Assembly (NCBI GenBank): GCA_002686085.1
Contig: NZAC01000014.1
Span: 57,119 to 108,948, forward strand
Length of the DNA: 51,830 nucleotides
Direction: 5' to 3'
From: Roseibacillus sp.
Lineage (GTDB): Bacteria; Verrucomicrobiota; Verrucomicrobiia; Verrucomicrobiales; Akkermansiaceae
In this document: positions 26,084 through 34,614 of the stretch, piece after piece
How the letters are laid out: every line of letters begins with the position of its first letter
Position numbering within the stretch: position 1 is the first letter of the stretch
Made by a program: the position numbers and the translations under genes
Notes under the pieces: generated by a model
What the model was told of the DNA's origin: nothing
Seen by the model: only the letters and a program-made list of their open reading frames with translations
The model's database searches: none

Positions 26084-28753
26084 ATGATTCGCTTGCGAAC
26101 ACTCCTTCTACTGTTTCTCTGGATCCTGCTGGGCCCGGTGGGCACCGGTAGTCCAGAGGGTGAAGAATGGTGGTCTCGAAAGCCGCTCCTAAAACCAGAA
26201 GTTCCAGAATTCAGAGAATGGATCCGTAATGAAGTGGACCGCTTTATTCTGGCCAAGCTGAAAGCTAATGGGCTCCATCCTTCAAAAAGGGCTACACCAC
26301 TTGTGCTCATTCGTCGGGTGACCCACGACTTGACGGGCCTGCCACCGACCCCAAGGGAAACAGAAGAGTTTCTGAGGGCCTATGAGAAGGATCCCGATAA
26401 AAGCTATGAAGCCTTGGTCGACCGCCTACTTGCCTCGCCTCGCTATGGAGAGCGCTTCGCCCGACACTGGCTGGACGTGGCCAAGTATGCGGATACCTGT
26501 GGCTACGATAAAGACAAGCTACGGCCAAATGCGTGGCCCTATCGTGATTATGTTATCCGCTCTTTCAATGAGGACAAACCATATGGACGGTTTATACAGG
26601 AGCAGGTTGCTGGAGACAGTCTCTACCCGGATACCCAGGATGGGATCCTTGGCCTCGGGTTTCTGGCGGCGGGACCGTGGGACTTCATCGGACATGCCGA
26701 GGTTCCTGAATCGAAGATAGACGGGAAGGTGGCTCGTAACTTGGACCGAGACGACATGGTTACCAATGTCTTCAATACCTTCTGCGCCGTGACTATCCAG
26801 TGCGCTCGCTGTCACGCTCACAAGGGAGATCCCTATACGCAGGAACACTATTATAGCCTGCAATCGGTATTTGCAGCAGTGGATAAGGCCGAGCGTAATT
26901 ATGGCAGTGATCCTCAGACAGAAAAACGCCGATCTCAGCTGACAAAGGATCTTGTTGCTCTGCGTGCTGAAAAAGGTGGCATTGAGGGCGCTATTAAGAA
27001 AGAGGGCGGAGAGGAGTTGAGCACACTTGAATCCACCATTGAGGCCTTGAAGAAGAAATCGAACCCGGCCAGCAAGCGTCCCGAGTTTGGTTACCACAGT
27101 AAGGTGGAGTCCTCTTCGGACCTGGAGAAGTGGGTGCAGATCGACCTGGGTGAACGAGTTGATATGGAAAAAATCGTGCTGCATGCCTGTCATGACAGTT
27201 TCAACAATATCGGTGCAGGCTTTGGCTTCCCTGTTCGCTTCCAGATTATTGCATCTAACCGCGAGGACTTCTCTCGCTCGCAGGTTTTAGTAGACAAGTC
27301 CGGCAGTGACTTTCCCAATCCCGGGCTCATGCCCCTAGAATATCAAACGGAATCCTCTGCGCGGTTTCTACGTGTGCGTGCCACAAAGTTGGCCAGACGT
27401 GCTGCCAACGACTACAATTTTGCCTTGGCCGAGGTTGAAGTCCTGGACAGTGCAGGCCGCAATCGTGCTCTTAAGGGCAAGGTGTCTTCGTTAGACTCGG
27501 TGGAGGCTCCAATCCGATGGCGAAGATCCAACCTGACCGATGGTATCTGGGCGCGGGGGGAGGACAGAGAGTCCGTGGCCAGCCTCGCCCGGCTCGAAAG
27601 GAAGAAAGAGGACCTGTTGGCCAGACTCCACACGGAGGAACGAAGGAAGCGCCTGAAGAATCTTGAGGGTGAGATCCAGAAGAAGAGTGAGGTCATGAAA
27701 AAGCTGCCCAGGGGCAATATGGTTTATGCGGCTGCTACTCATTTCAAGGGAGAGGGGCAGTTCAAGCCAACCAATGGGCGTCCGCGTGTCATTCATTTTC
27801 TCCATCGAGGTGAGGTGACCGAGCCCCGTAAAGAGGTCAGTCCCGGTACTCTGCCCATTTTTAAGGAAGAGCCATGGCAATTCAATCTGCCCCCTGATCA
27901 TGGGGAATCCGACCGGCGGGCCGCCCTCGCGAAGTGGTTGGTTCGTAAAGATCACCCGTTAACCTGGCGGGTCATTGCCAACCGAGTCTGGCAGTGGCAT
28001 TTCGGTGAGGGGCTGGTTGCCTCTCCCAATGATTTCGGTGAGCTTGGCCAGCTGCCCAGCCATCCCAAGTTGCTCGACTGGCTCGCATTGTATTTCAGGG
28101 ATCAGGGCGGGTCCTTCAAGAAGCTGAACAAGCTTTTGGTGATGAGCGCTTCTTACCAGCAGTCCTCGGCTGGGAACGAAGAGTTTGCCCGGTCAGATTC
28201 AGGAAACCGCCTGCTTTGGCGGATGAACCGCAGAAAGCTTTCTGCGGAAGAAATCCGGGATGCGGTTCTCTCAGTCAGTGGAAAGCTCAATCTCGAGATG
28301 GGGGGGCCGGGCTATTATCTCTTCGCTCTGGAAAAGACTGCCCACTCGCCCCACTACGAATATCATAAGTTCAATCCAGAAGATTCCAAAAGCCACCGCC
28401 GTTCGATTTATCGCTTTATTGTTCGCTCGCAACCTAATCCTTTCATGACGACCCTGGATTGTGCCGACTCCTCCCAGAGTACGCCAAAGCGCAACGAGAC
28501 GCTCACTGCTTTGCAGGCTCTTAGCCTGTTAAACAACAAATTCAGTGTGGTGATGGCACGTCATTTTGCCACCCGACTCGAAAAGGAGGAGTCAGATATG
28601 GCCAGGCAGGTCAGGCGAGGGCATGTTCTGGTCACCGGGAGAGTGCCGGCAAAAGAAGAAGCCGATTTGCTGCTGGGATATGCCCGTAAACATGGACTGC
28701 AAAACCTCTGCCGTGCCTTGTTTAATCTTTCCGAGTTTACCTATCTTGACTGA
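26084..28753 (+). CDS. DUF1549/DUF1553 domain protein with inserted discoidin-like domain (planctomycete cytochrome c group)
   Basis: From ATG 26084 the product is 889 residues. It has a signal segment (MIRLRTLLLLFLWILLG), a DUF1549 domain (about 40-255) with haem-type CxxCH at C240-C243-H244, and a central insert. The insert contains a coiled-coil-like stretch and an F5/8 type C (discoidin)-like domain (about 334-462, with WVQIDLGERVDMEKIVLHA and RFLRVRATKLA). The DUF1553 domain runs from about 600 to 885. Discoidin domains usually bind carbohydrate or surfaces, so the insert may target the protein. The frame also opens at GTG 26051. The DUF1501 gene begins one base after the stop, so the two are translated as a pair. 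Confidence 0.88.
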   Translation: MIRLRTLLLLFLWILLGPVGTGSPEGEEWWSRKPLLKPEVPEFREWIRNEVDRFILAKLKANGLHPSKRATPLVLIRRVTHDLTGLPPTPRETEEFLRAYEKDPDKSYEALVDRLLASPRYGERFARHWLDVAKYADTCGYDKDKLRPNAWPYRDYVIRSFNEDKPYGRFIQEQVAGDSLYPDTQDGILGLGFLAAGPWDFIGHAEVPESKIDGKVARNLDRDDMVTNVFNTFCAVTIQCARCHAHKGDPYTQEHYYSLQSVFAAVDKAERNYGSDPQTEKRRSQLTKDLVALRAEKGGIEGAIKKEGGEELSTLESTIEALKKKSNPASKRPEFGYHSKVESSSDLEKWVQIDLGERVDMEKIVLHACHDSFNNIGAGFGFPVRFQIIASNREDFSRSQVLVDKSGSDFPNPGLMPLEYQTESSARFLRVRATKLARRAANDYNFALAEVEVLDSAGRNRALKGKVSSLDSVEAPIRWRRSNLTDGIWARGEDRESVASLARLERKKEDLLARLHTEERRKRLKNLEGEIQKKSEVMKKLPRGNMVYAAATHFKGEGQFKPTNGRPRVIHFLHRGEVTEPRKEVSPGTLPIFKEEPWQFNLPPDHGESDRRAALAKWLVRKDHPLTWRVIANRVWQWHFGEGLVASPNDFGELGQLPSHPKLLDWLALYFRDQGGSFKKLNKLLVMSASYQQSSAGNEEFARSDSGNRLLWRMNRRKLSAEEIRDAVLSVSGKLNLEMGGPGYYLFALEKTAHSPHYEYHKFNPEDSKSHRRSIYRFIVRSQPNPFMTTLDCADSSQSTPKRNETLTALQALSLLNNKFSVVMARHFATRLEKEESDMARQVRRGHVLVTGRVPAKEEADLLLGYARKHGLQNLCRALFNLSEFTYLD

Positions 28754-28754
28754 T

Positions 28755-30197
28755 ATGACTCACAAGGAATCCCGCAGAGATTTTCTCAAGCAGTCCAGCT
28801 TTGGTGGTTTGGCTCTTGCTTCCATGCTGGCGAGGGATCCTCTGTCCGCCGCGACCACTCCGGCACTGGATCACCCTCCCCGGGCAAAACGGGTTATCCA
28901 GCTATTCATGGCTGGTGCTGCAAGCCATCTCGATATGTTTGATTTCAAGCCCGAGCTGGTCAAACGGCATGGTCAGAAGTCGGATTTTGGCGAACACGTG
29001 GAAGCCTTTCAAAATGGGCTTGGACCGTGGATGAAGTCGCCATTTGAGTTCAAGTCTTACGGGGGATGTGGGAAGTTGATGAGTGACATTGTGGCTCCGC
29101 TGGGTGAAGTGGCCGATGACATCGCTTTTGTTCACAATCTGGTCGGTAAGACCGGAGTTCATAGTCAGGCGACCTATCTGCAGGCCACCGGGTTTCAATT
29201 ACCTGGTTTCCCCGGAGCTGGCTCTTGGGTGAGTTATGGACTGGGTTCTGAAAATGAAAACCTTCCGACCTTCGTAGTGCTACCCGACCATCGAGGTTTT
29301 GCTTCCAATGGACCAAAGAACTGGGGTTCTGCCTTCCTTCCTACCCACACTCAAGGCACCACGATCTTTCCTCAGCGTGAGAACCCCATCGAGGACCTTC
29401 ACCCTCATGCGGACTACGTTTCCGAAGTCAGCCACCGGGAAGGAATTGATCTGATCAACGAGTTGAACAAGCGCCACAGTAAAAGCCGTCCCGGGGATCC
29501 ACGCCTTGATGCGCGGATACGAAGCTACGAATTGGCCGCTCGCCTGCAACTCTCAGCAACAAGAGCATTGGACATTTCCAAGGAACCGAACCACATCCTG
29601 AAGATGTACGGGCTGGATAACCCAAAGACGAAATATCCCAAAGAGATCAATCCTGCGGAAGAAACCGAATATTTCGGGCGTAAGTGTCTCATCGCGCGCA
29701 GGCTGATTGAAAGAGGGGTTCGCTATGTCCAGATCTGGAGTGGTAATGACAACAGTTTTCCGCGTCGTAACTGGGATAGTCATGAGGATATGACCCGCGA
29801 TCATCCTTCTCTGGCCCTTGGAATGGCCCGTGGAGCGGCAGGTCTGATCCAGGATCTGAAGCAGCGGGGTCTGCTTGAGGATACGATCATCCACTGGACG
29901 ACCGAGTTTGGACGCATGCCGAGCACGCAAGGCCAGAAAGGCCGTGATCACAATCCTTTCGTGTTTACCAACTGGTTTGCCGGTGGAGGGATTAAGGGTG
30001 GAGTGACCCACGGTGAAAGCGACCAGTGGGGCTACAAGCCGCTGGACCGGAACAACCCCACGCAGGTCTACGACGTCTACGCAACCATGTTGCACCAGCT
30101 GGGAATCAATCACGAGACCCTGAGCGTGCGACACAACAGTATTGATCGCAGACTCACGGACGTCCATGGGCACGTGATTAAGGAGATTCTCGCCTAG
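28755..30197 (+). CDS. DUF1501 domain protein, Tat-exported
   Basis: The 480-residue protein begins MTHKESRRDFLKQSSFGGL, a twin-arginine signal, followed by the DUF1501 fold: VIQLFMAGAASHLDMFDFKP near residues 47-66, TEFGRMPSTQ, and GRDHNPFVFTNWFAGGGIKGG-type sequence near residue 396. The ATG at 28755 is one base beyond the TGA of the DUF1549/1553 gene; the frame is open further upstream only as an overlap inside that gene. It is longer than the DUF1501 protein at 2.8 kb and only moderately similar, so the two loci are not a recent duplication. Function of the family is unproven. Confidence 0.9.
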   Translation: MTHKESRRDFLKQSSFGGLALASMLARDPLSAATTPALDHPPRAKRVIQLFMAGAASHLDMFDFKPELVKRHGQKSDFGEHVEAFQNGLGPWMKSPFEFKSYGGCGKLMSDIVAPLGEVADDIAFVHNLVGKTGVHSQATYLQATGFQLPGFPGAGSWVSYGLGSENENLPTFVVLPDHRGFASNGPKNWGSAFLPTHTQGTTIFPQRENPIEDLHPHADYVSEVSHREGIDLINELNKRHSKSRPGDPRLDARIRSYELAARLQLSATRALDISKEPNHILKMYGLDNPKTKYPKEINPAEETEYFGRKCLIARRLIERGVRYVQIWSGNDNSFPRRNWDSHEDMTRDHPSLALGMARGAAGLIQDLKQRGLLEDTIIHWTTEFGRMPSTQGQKGRDHNPFVFTNWFAGGGIKGGVTHGESDQWGYKPLDRNNPTQVYDVYATMLHQLGINHETLSVRHNSIDRRLTDVHGHVIKEILA

Positions 30198-30270
30198 AGA
30201 ATTTTTGGAGATGAGCCCGGTGAAAGGGTCGGTGCGTGCGGTCGTCGTAGCAGATTTGGGCTGCGGGTGG

Positions 30271-30296
30271 TGGGTGAACTGCCTTTCCATCACCCA
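30271..30296. repeat. Hairpin between convergent genes
   Basis: TGGGTGA and TCACCCA form a perfect seven-pair stem with a 12-base loop, in the 123 bases between the DUF1501 gene and the convergent hydrolase gene. There is no T-tract, so a terminator role is only possible. Confidence 0.3.
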
Positions 30297-30320
30297 GAAG
30301 AAGCGGGAAGCGATTGTGCC

Positions 30321-31481
30321 TTACGGCTTTACCAACCAAGGCTGAATTAGCTTCTGTATGGAGCTCCACTCTGAGAGAAAGAGAAAAGGGTCACCGGATG
30401 AAAGGTAATGAGTGGTGGGACGCATTTCGAAGGATTCCATGGTTGCCTGCGCCGCGCGGATCGATTTCCCAGAAGCTGAGGTGTCCTGTTCGCCGGTAAT
30501 GATCATGACCTGTCGATCACGCCAACCATCAATGAATGGTTGGGAGTTAATAGTTTGTTGTTCGATGAGCGGAGATATCAGAAGAAGTTTCTCCCATTCG
30601 CGCGGTGCCACTGCTGCTTCATGTAGAACCCCAATTCCGGCTTCGGAAATGCCCGCGAGAACAAGCCTTTCTTCGTCAATATCCGGGTGCTGTATACAAA
30701 ACTCCCGGGCTTGCGCGATGGCTGCCCGCCCTCCTTCCTGACTCCACTTTCCTGTGGCAAACGTTGGGGCAACGATCGCCACGCCGGTGGAATCTGCGAG
30801 TTTCTTCCAAAGCAACCACGATCCCTGAAAGTTTCCGAGGCTACCGTGCAGGAGAACAATTGCGATCTTCTTTCCCGGTGGTCCTGAACTCGAAGAGCTG
30901 GGGATATAAGTAAACAGAGGTCCAGGAGAGGACTTGAGTCCAAGCATCTCCCGGTAGGTAGATCCCAGCAGGGAGGGGAGAGATGAAAGCTGGGGATCCA
31001 GTGAAAGATCACGATAGAGATCATTCGTGATGCGGCGAAGATCAGAGGCCCGTTGCCAGCTCAAATCTGGGTTGGTGGCGGCCATAACGTAAGAACGCAG
31101 GGCGAACTGATCAACTTCTGCGACAAGGTTCGATACGCCAAATAAGCCGGAAACATTCTCATGGTGAACACGGCAGGCAGCGGCCCCTTGTGTGCTGGGC
31201 GCTTTCTGTGCCTGTTGTTTGCAGACAAGGAGCGCAGATGAACCAGTCACAAGGAGGAGGCCAGCAACAACTTTTCGGCTGGTTCTCCGCCAGTGCAGGA
31301 GATTCAGGGGGATAGGAAGAAGGCAGATGAGCGCAATGGCGAAAAGTCTGGAGGTCCACATCGTGGATACAGCAAGAAGCCCAAATGCAGCGATCCAAAG
31401 CGGGAGAGAAAGTAGCGTCCAGGTGCCTGAGAAGACACAACCAAGTGCACAGGTGTCCGATTCCGGATCTTTTTTATCCAC
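30321..31481 (-). CDS. Membrane-anchored alpha/beta-hydrolase-like protein
   Basis: The 386-residue protein has two or three hydrophobic segments (about 20-42, 47-63 and 70-88), then a region of about 100 residues without recognised features. An alpha/beta hydrolase core follows: IVLLHGSLGNFQGSW (208-222), nucleophile motif AGISEAG with Ser279, and acid GEQD with Asp333. Where the catalytic His normally sits (GHxxF), the sequence reads SSGDPFLF with Asp364, so the triad may be incomplete or use His358. The GTG start at 31481 lies two bases after the stop of the upstream peptidase gene, pointing to translational coupling. Substrate unknown; the fold would face one side of the membrane. Confidence 0.7.
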   Translation of the reverse strand: MDKKDPESDTCALGCVFSGTWTLLSLPLWIAAFGLLAVSTMWTSRLFAIALICLLPIPLNLLHWRRTSRKVVAGLLLVTGSSALLVCKQQAQKAPSTQGAAACRVHHENVSGLFGVSNLVAEVDQFALRSYVMAATNPDLSWQRASDLRRITNDLYRDLSLDPQLSSLPSLLGSTYREMLGLKSSPGPLFTYIPSSSSSGPPGKKIAIVLLHGSLGNFQGSWLLWKKLADSTGVAIVAPTFATGKWSQEGGRAAIAQAREFCIQHPDIDEERLVLAGISEAGIGVLHEAAVAPREWEKLLLISPLIEQQTINSQPFIDGWRDRQVMIITGEQDTSASGKSIRAAQATMESFEMRPTTHYLSSGDPFLFLSEWSSIQKLIQPWLVKP

Positions 31482-31483
31482 CT

Positions 31484-32776
31484 CTACTGAGAGGGCTTGA
31501 GGGTGATGAGGTGCATTGTGGCCGTGTAGGCGTTGGCTGCACTCATACGCTTAAACTCATGACCCGGCCCCCATGAATCGGTATAAAGGATCTCATCAGT
31601 TTTCGAATTATACCCAATAACCAACCTCATGTGTCCTCCGCCCTGCTGGGGAATACCCCGCTCCGGGAACACGCCGACCTGCAAGGCCCAAAGCAGGGGT
31701 GTTCCAGTATCTATAGTGTCCTTGATCTGTTTTCGAAATCGATCGAAGGCAGTGCCCTTGGCGCGGACCTCGCGTAGAGTCGGTCCATGGCAATTTGAAA
31801 GAAAATACTGGTATGGGGTGACAGCGCCTTCGCGAAACTCCTTTCCCTTCTTGTTTTTCCGGATCAAGCGGTTGTAGGCCTTCATCTCGGACCTGACCTT
31901 GCGATCCTCGATTTCATAATGGACAAGAAGTCGAGTCTTTGTCCGGCCCGCGACCTTCTTAAGGGCCGCAATCATGTTGGCGGGATTCGTCCCCCCTTGG
32001 GCACTACTTTCGGCAATCTGAGCCATCGCGTGCTGATCCACGGGCAGGCCGTAATATCGGAAGACGCGCTCTGCGCTGGCTACCGCGCAATATCCCTTAC
32101 GGCCCTGATCCACCATGGGAACACCCTGCACAAAGACATCACCGTTAGGTGCGCTTACCCTGTTGGCAACAAGGTCCCGGCGTCTTGCCATGCTTTTTGT
32201 CAGGCCAGACCTTTGTTCGTAGATCTCCTTACCGTATTTTACAGAGACAAGGCTGAGCTTCAGGAATTCAGGGGTGTAACCTCTGGAGGCTCTGGATTTA
32301 CTGGAGGTGAGAACGAGAAAAGCTCCGGGACACTTCCACACCCAGCGATCAGCTGATACAACACTCCCTTTTTGGGTCCGGCTCATTTTTTCTCCCTCAA
32401 GGCTGGTTTTCTCCATGAGTAGCCCATGCCATTTTTCGGTCAGCTCCTTAAACCGCGCCTGCTCCATCTCCCCATTATCGCCCCGATTATAGATCGAGAT
32501 GTCAAAGGAATGCAGTTTGCCATCCCGGCTCCGTAGAATCGTTTCGCCGACCGGCAGACTCCAGAGTTTCAGCCCTCGCTGGGTGCTTCGTGCATCGTTG
32601 CGCTCCTTTGAGAGCCAGTGAAAGCCAAGGGGCTTACGGTCACGGAGGACCTCGCCGACCGGCTTGTCCCACATCGCAGCATCGAGGAATAAAACCTCAA
32701 GATCCGGAACTGGGGCTGAGAGTGCCGAGCCCTGCGCAGAGAGGCAGAAGACGAGGATGAGATAGAGACGGCGCAC
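31484..32776 (-). CDS. C39-like cysteine peptidase, secreted
   Basis: The 430-residue protein has a signal peptide (to about residue 20), an N-terminal part without a recognised domain (about 25-205), and a papain-like C39-type domain (about 212-425). Catalytic candidates are Gln224 in MVDQGRKGYC, Cys230, His382 in GGGHMRLVIGYN and Asp400 in LYTDSWG. This matches the Peptidase_C39_2 group, exported cysteine peptidases of mostly unknown targets; there is no ABC transporter part, so it is not a bacteriocin exporter. The start is GTG 32776 with GAAGAG immediately before it. It is the first gene of a two-gene unit with the membrane hydrolase. Confidence 0.82.
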   Translation of the reverse strand: MRRLYLILVFCLSAQGSALSAPVPDLEVLFLDAAMWDKPVGEVLRDRKPLGFHWLSKERNDARSTQRGLKLWSLPVGETILRSRDGKLHSFDISIYNRGDNGEMEQARFKELTEKWHGLLMEKTSLEGEKMSRTQKGSVVSADRWVWKCPGAFLVLTSSKSRASRGYTPEFLKLSLVSVKYGKEIYEQRSGLTKSMARRRDLVANRVSAPNGDVFVQGVPMVDQGRKGYCAVASAERVFRYYGLPVDQHAMAQIAESSAQGGTNPANMIAALKKVAGRTKTRLLVHYEIEDRKVRSEMKAYNRLIRKNKKGKEFREGAVTPYQYFLSNCHGPTLREVRAKGTAFDRFRKQIKDTIDTGTPLLWALQVGVFPERGIPQQGGGHMRLVIGYNSKTDEILYTDSWGPGHEFKRMSAANAYTATMHLITLKPSQ

Positions 32777-32812
32777 CTCTTCAAATTAGTTGATCTTGGT
32801 CATACTGCAAGG

Positions 32813-33247
32813 TCAGTGCTGGTGCTTCCCCGTGCAACCTTCGCATCCTACCCAGTTACTGGATCCATCGGGGTAAAACTCCTTCTTCCAGATAGGAAGA
32901 CGCCGTTTGACTTCATCGATGACAAAGCGACAGGCATCGAATGTTTCGCTGCGATGTGGGGCAGAAACTACTACCATGACGGCACATTCGCCAATCTCGA
33001 GAGGGCCGGTGCGGTGGATTGCTCCAGCGTAATCTAGGTCGAATTTCTCTATCGCCTCCCGCAGGATGATCCGTCCCTCCTTCTCTGCCACCGGGCCATG
33101 GGCTTCATACTCCAATCGGAGCACTTTTCGGCCCTGGTGATGATTCCGGACCAGTCCTTCGAAGATTGATACCGCGCCAGCATGAGGGTTGTTCGCCGCA
33201 TCCCGCAGAGTGGATGGGTCTATCGGTTCTGAGGTAAGGCAGAACAT
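32813..33247 (-). CDS. moaE: Molybdopterin synthase catalytic subunit MoaE
   Basis: The 144-residue product is the large subunit of molybdopterin synthase, which inserts two sulfurs from MoaD thiocarboxylate into cyclic pyranopterin. Family landmarks are GAVSIFEGLVRNHHQGR, IHRTGPLEIGE, VSAPHRSETFDACRFVIDE and the catalytic-lysine block RLPIWKKEFYPDG near the end. The Cys-containing tail GCEGCTGKHQH is a small extension. The frame is open upstream, but ATG 33247 has GGGAGG eight bases before it, formed by the Gly-Gly codons that end the preceding mobA-moaD gene. The gap to that gene is four bases, so the two are tightly coupled. Confidence 0.93.
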   Translation of the reverse strand: MFCLTSEPIDPSTLRDAANNPHAGAVSIFEGLVRNHHQGRKVLRLEYEAHGPVAEKEGRIILREAIEKFDLDYAGAIHRTGPLEIGECAVMVVVSAPHRSETFDACRFVIDEVKRRLPIWKKEFYPDGSSNWVGCEGCTGKHQH

Positions 33248-33251
33248 GGAT

Positions 33252-34082
33252 CTAGCCTCCCGCAAAGGGAGGAAAAAGGGTGACTTTGTCCTCCTCAGCA
33301 AGAGGTTGATTCCAGGACCTGAATTCATCATTAATAGCTATTTTCACGGAATCGATTTCGAGGGAAAGCCTACGGGACATACGCAGTTCTTCCCACAGAC
33401 CCGCGGCTGTGACTGAACGGGTCTGGACCTCTTCGGAAGCGCAGCCTGCGTCTTCCCTCAGGACGCCGCAGTATTCAACCAGAACGTTTTTAAGAGTTCG
33501 CCCGTGATTAAGGCTCAGACGTGCTTCTTCAAGATCTTCAGGGCGGTTACAATTGTCTAGAGCGGATAGCTCGGGCAGTTCGATTTCCTTGCGTGTCAGG
33601 CTGGAGAGGAATCGTCGGGCACACCGGACTCCCCCGGAGAGCATTCTTTCCAGAGAAGAATGAGAGGAGGGCTCGTAAATCGTGCAGAGGGGTTCGGGCT
33701 TACCGTCGAAGCGGCTGGTAAAGCAGGTCGCATCGCTAGTCGGATCCCTCGACTCCACCAGGTATTGCAGGGTGGGTGCGGTGAGAAAAGGAAGGTCACA
33801 GGCAGTGACAAGCCAGGTTGCTTCCGGTGAATGACGGAAAGCGGATTCCAGTCCAGCCATCGGGCCGGCATTCTCTCGCAGGTCCTGAATGGTCGGGTGA
33901 TGATACTGCCGGTCGTCATCTTCCGCGATGGCCAGGAAGGACTTTGCGGTAACTGCTCCGAGCAGTTCCATTCCTCTGTCGCGCATGGAGAGGCCGTCAA
34001 CGACCATAAGGTCGGCCTTGTCACGGCCCATGCGGGTGCTTTTGCCTCCTGCAAGGAGGAGACCATGAAGGGAATTTCTCAC
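33252..34082 (-). CDS. MobA-MoaD fusion: Moco guanylyltransferase plus molybdopterin synthase sulfur carrier
   Basis: The 276-residue protein has two parts. Residues 1-187 are a MobA nucleotidyltransferase: LLLAGGKSTRMGRDKADL (8-25), ENAGPMAGLESA, VTACDLPFL and NCNRPEDLEEA. MobA adds GMP to Mo-molybdopterin. Residues about 197-276 are MoaD: VLVEYCGVLREDAG, VKIAINDEF, and the ubiquitin-like tail VTLFPPFAGG ending in the free Gly-Gly that is adenylated and thiocarboxylated. There is no separate moaD in the cluster, and the frame is continuous with no internal start at the junction, so the fusion appears real. It starts at GTG 34082, overlapping the moaC stop by four bases (GTGA), and is followed by moaE. 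Confidence 0.9.
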   Translation of the reverse strand: MRNSLHGLLLAGGKSTRMGRDKADLMVVDGLSMRDRGMELLGAVTAKSFLAIAEDDDRQYHHPTIQDLRENAGPMAGLESAFRHSPEATWLVTACDLPFLTAPTLQYLVESRDPTSDATCFTSRFDGKPEPLCTIYEPSSHSSLERMLSGGVRCARRFLSSLTRKEIELPELSALDNCNRPEDLEEARLSLNHGRTLKNVLVEYCGVLREDAGCASEEVQTRSVTAAGLWEELRMSRRLSLEIDSVKIAINDEFRSWNQPLAEEDKVTLFPPFAGG

Positions 34083-34564
34083 GAAGACTGAGAAGGAAAA
34101 AAATCGCTCTTGCCGCCTCGCTTTTCCTCAAGACGAAGAGTGGTGATTTCGATCGCAGGGTTTACCGCCTTGCACATGTCGTAGACGGTGAGTGCGGCGA
34201 CGGAGGCTCCTGTGAGGGCTTCCATTTCCACGCCGGTCCGGCTGCTGGTTGAACATTCACACTCTACCTTGAGCGAATGATCGCTCTCGGGCTCAATCGT
34301 CACATTGCACTTGTCGAGGGGCAGAGGGTGACAGAGTGGGATGAGAGAGGAGGTCTTCTTGGCCGCCATGATGCCTGCCAGAATCGCAGTGTTGAGAATG
34401 GAGCCCTTTTTGGTCTGGAAACCTTTTTCCTCCAGCTGGCACAGCAGCTCCGGACCGAGAACGATGATGCAGCCGGCTCGGGCATAGCGCTTGGTAACAG
34501 CCTTGGGGCCAACATCAACCATCCTGGGATGGCCGCCCTCATCCAGATGAGAGTGATCGCTCAC
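34079..34564 (-). CDS. moaC: Cyclic pyranopterin monophosphate synthase MoaC
   Basis: The 161-residue product matches MoaC, which completes the first step of molybdenum cofactor synthesis together with MoaA. Landmarks are MVDVGPKAVTKRYARA near the start, GSILNTAILAGIMAAKKTS, IPLCHPLPLDKCNV, and the SSRTGVEMEALTGASVAALTVYDMCKA block followed by NPAIEI. The start is GTG at 34564. It lies 50 bases downstream of moeA, a spacer that includes a run of nine A (34577-34585), and overlaps the next gene by four bases. Confidence 0.95.
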   Translation of the reverse strand: MSDHSHLDEGGHPRMVDVGPKAVTKRYARAGCIIVLGPELLCQLEEKGFQTKKGSILNTAILAGIMAAKKTSSLIPLCHPLPLDKCNVTIEPESDHSLKVECECSTSSRTGVEMEALTGASVAALTVYDMCKAVNPAIEITTLRLEEKRGGKSDFFPSQSS

Positions 34565-34614
34565 GGCTGCAGGTTAGGACAATGGGAAAAAAAAACGAGA
34601 GGATTTACGGTCCG

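Noticed and set aside
28566-28754. Upstream extension of the second DUF1501 frame inside the DUF1549/1553 gene
   Set aside because: The Tat signal MTHKESRRDF at 28755 marks the real start; the extension overlaps a conserved coding region.
34577-34585. Run of nine A between moeA and moaC, as a terminator T-tract on the minus strand
   Set aside because: No stable stem precedes it on the minus strand, and the operon order suggests read-through.
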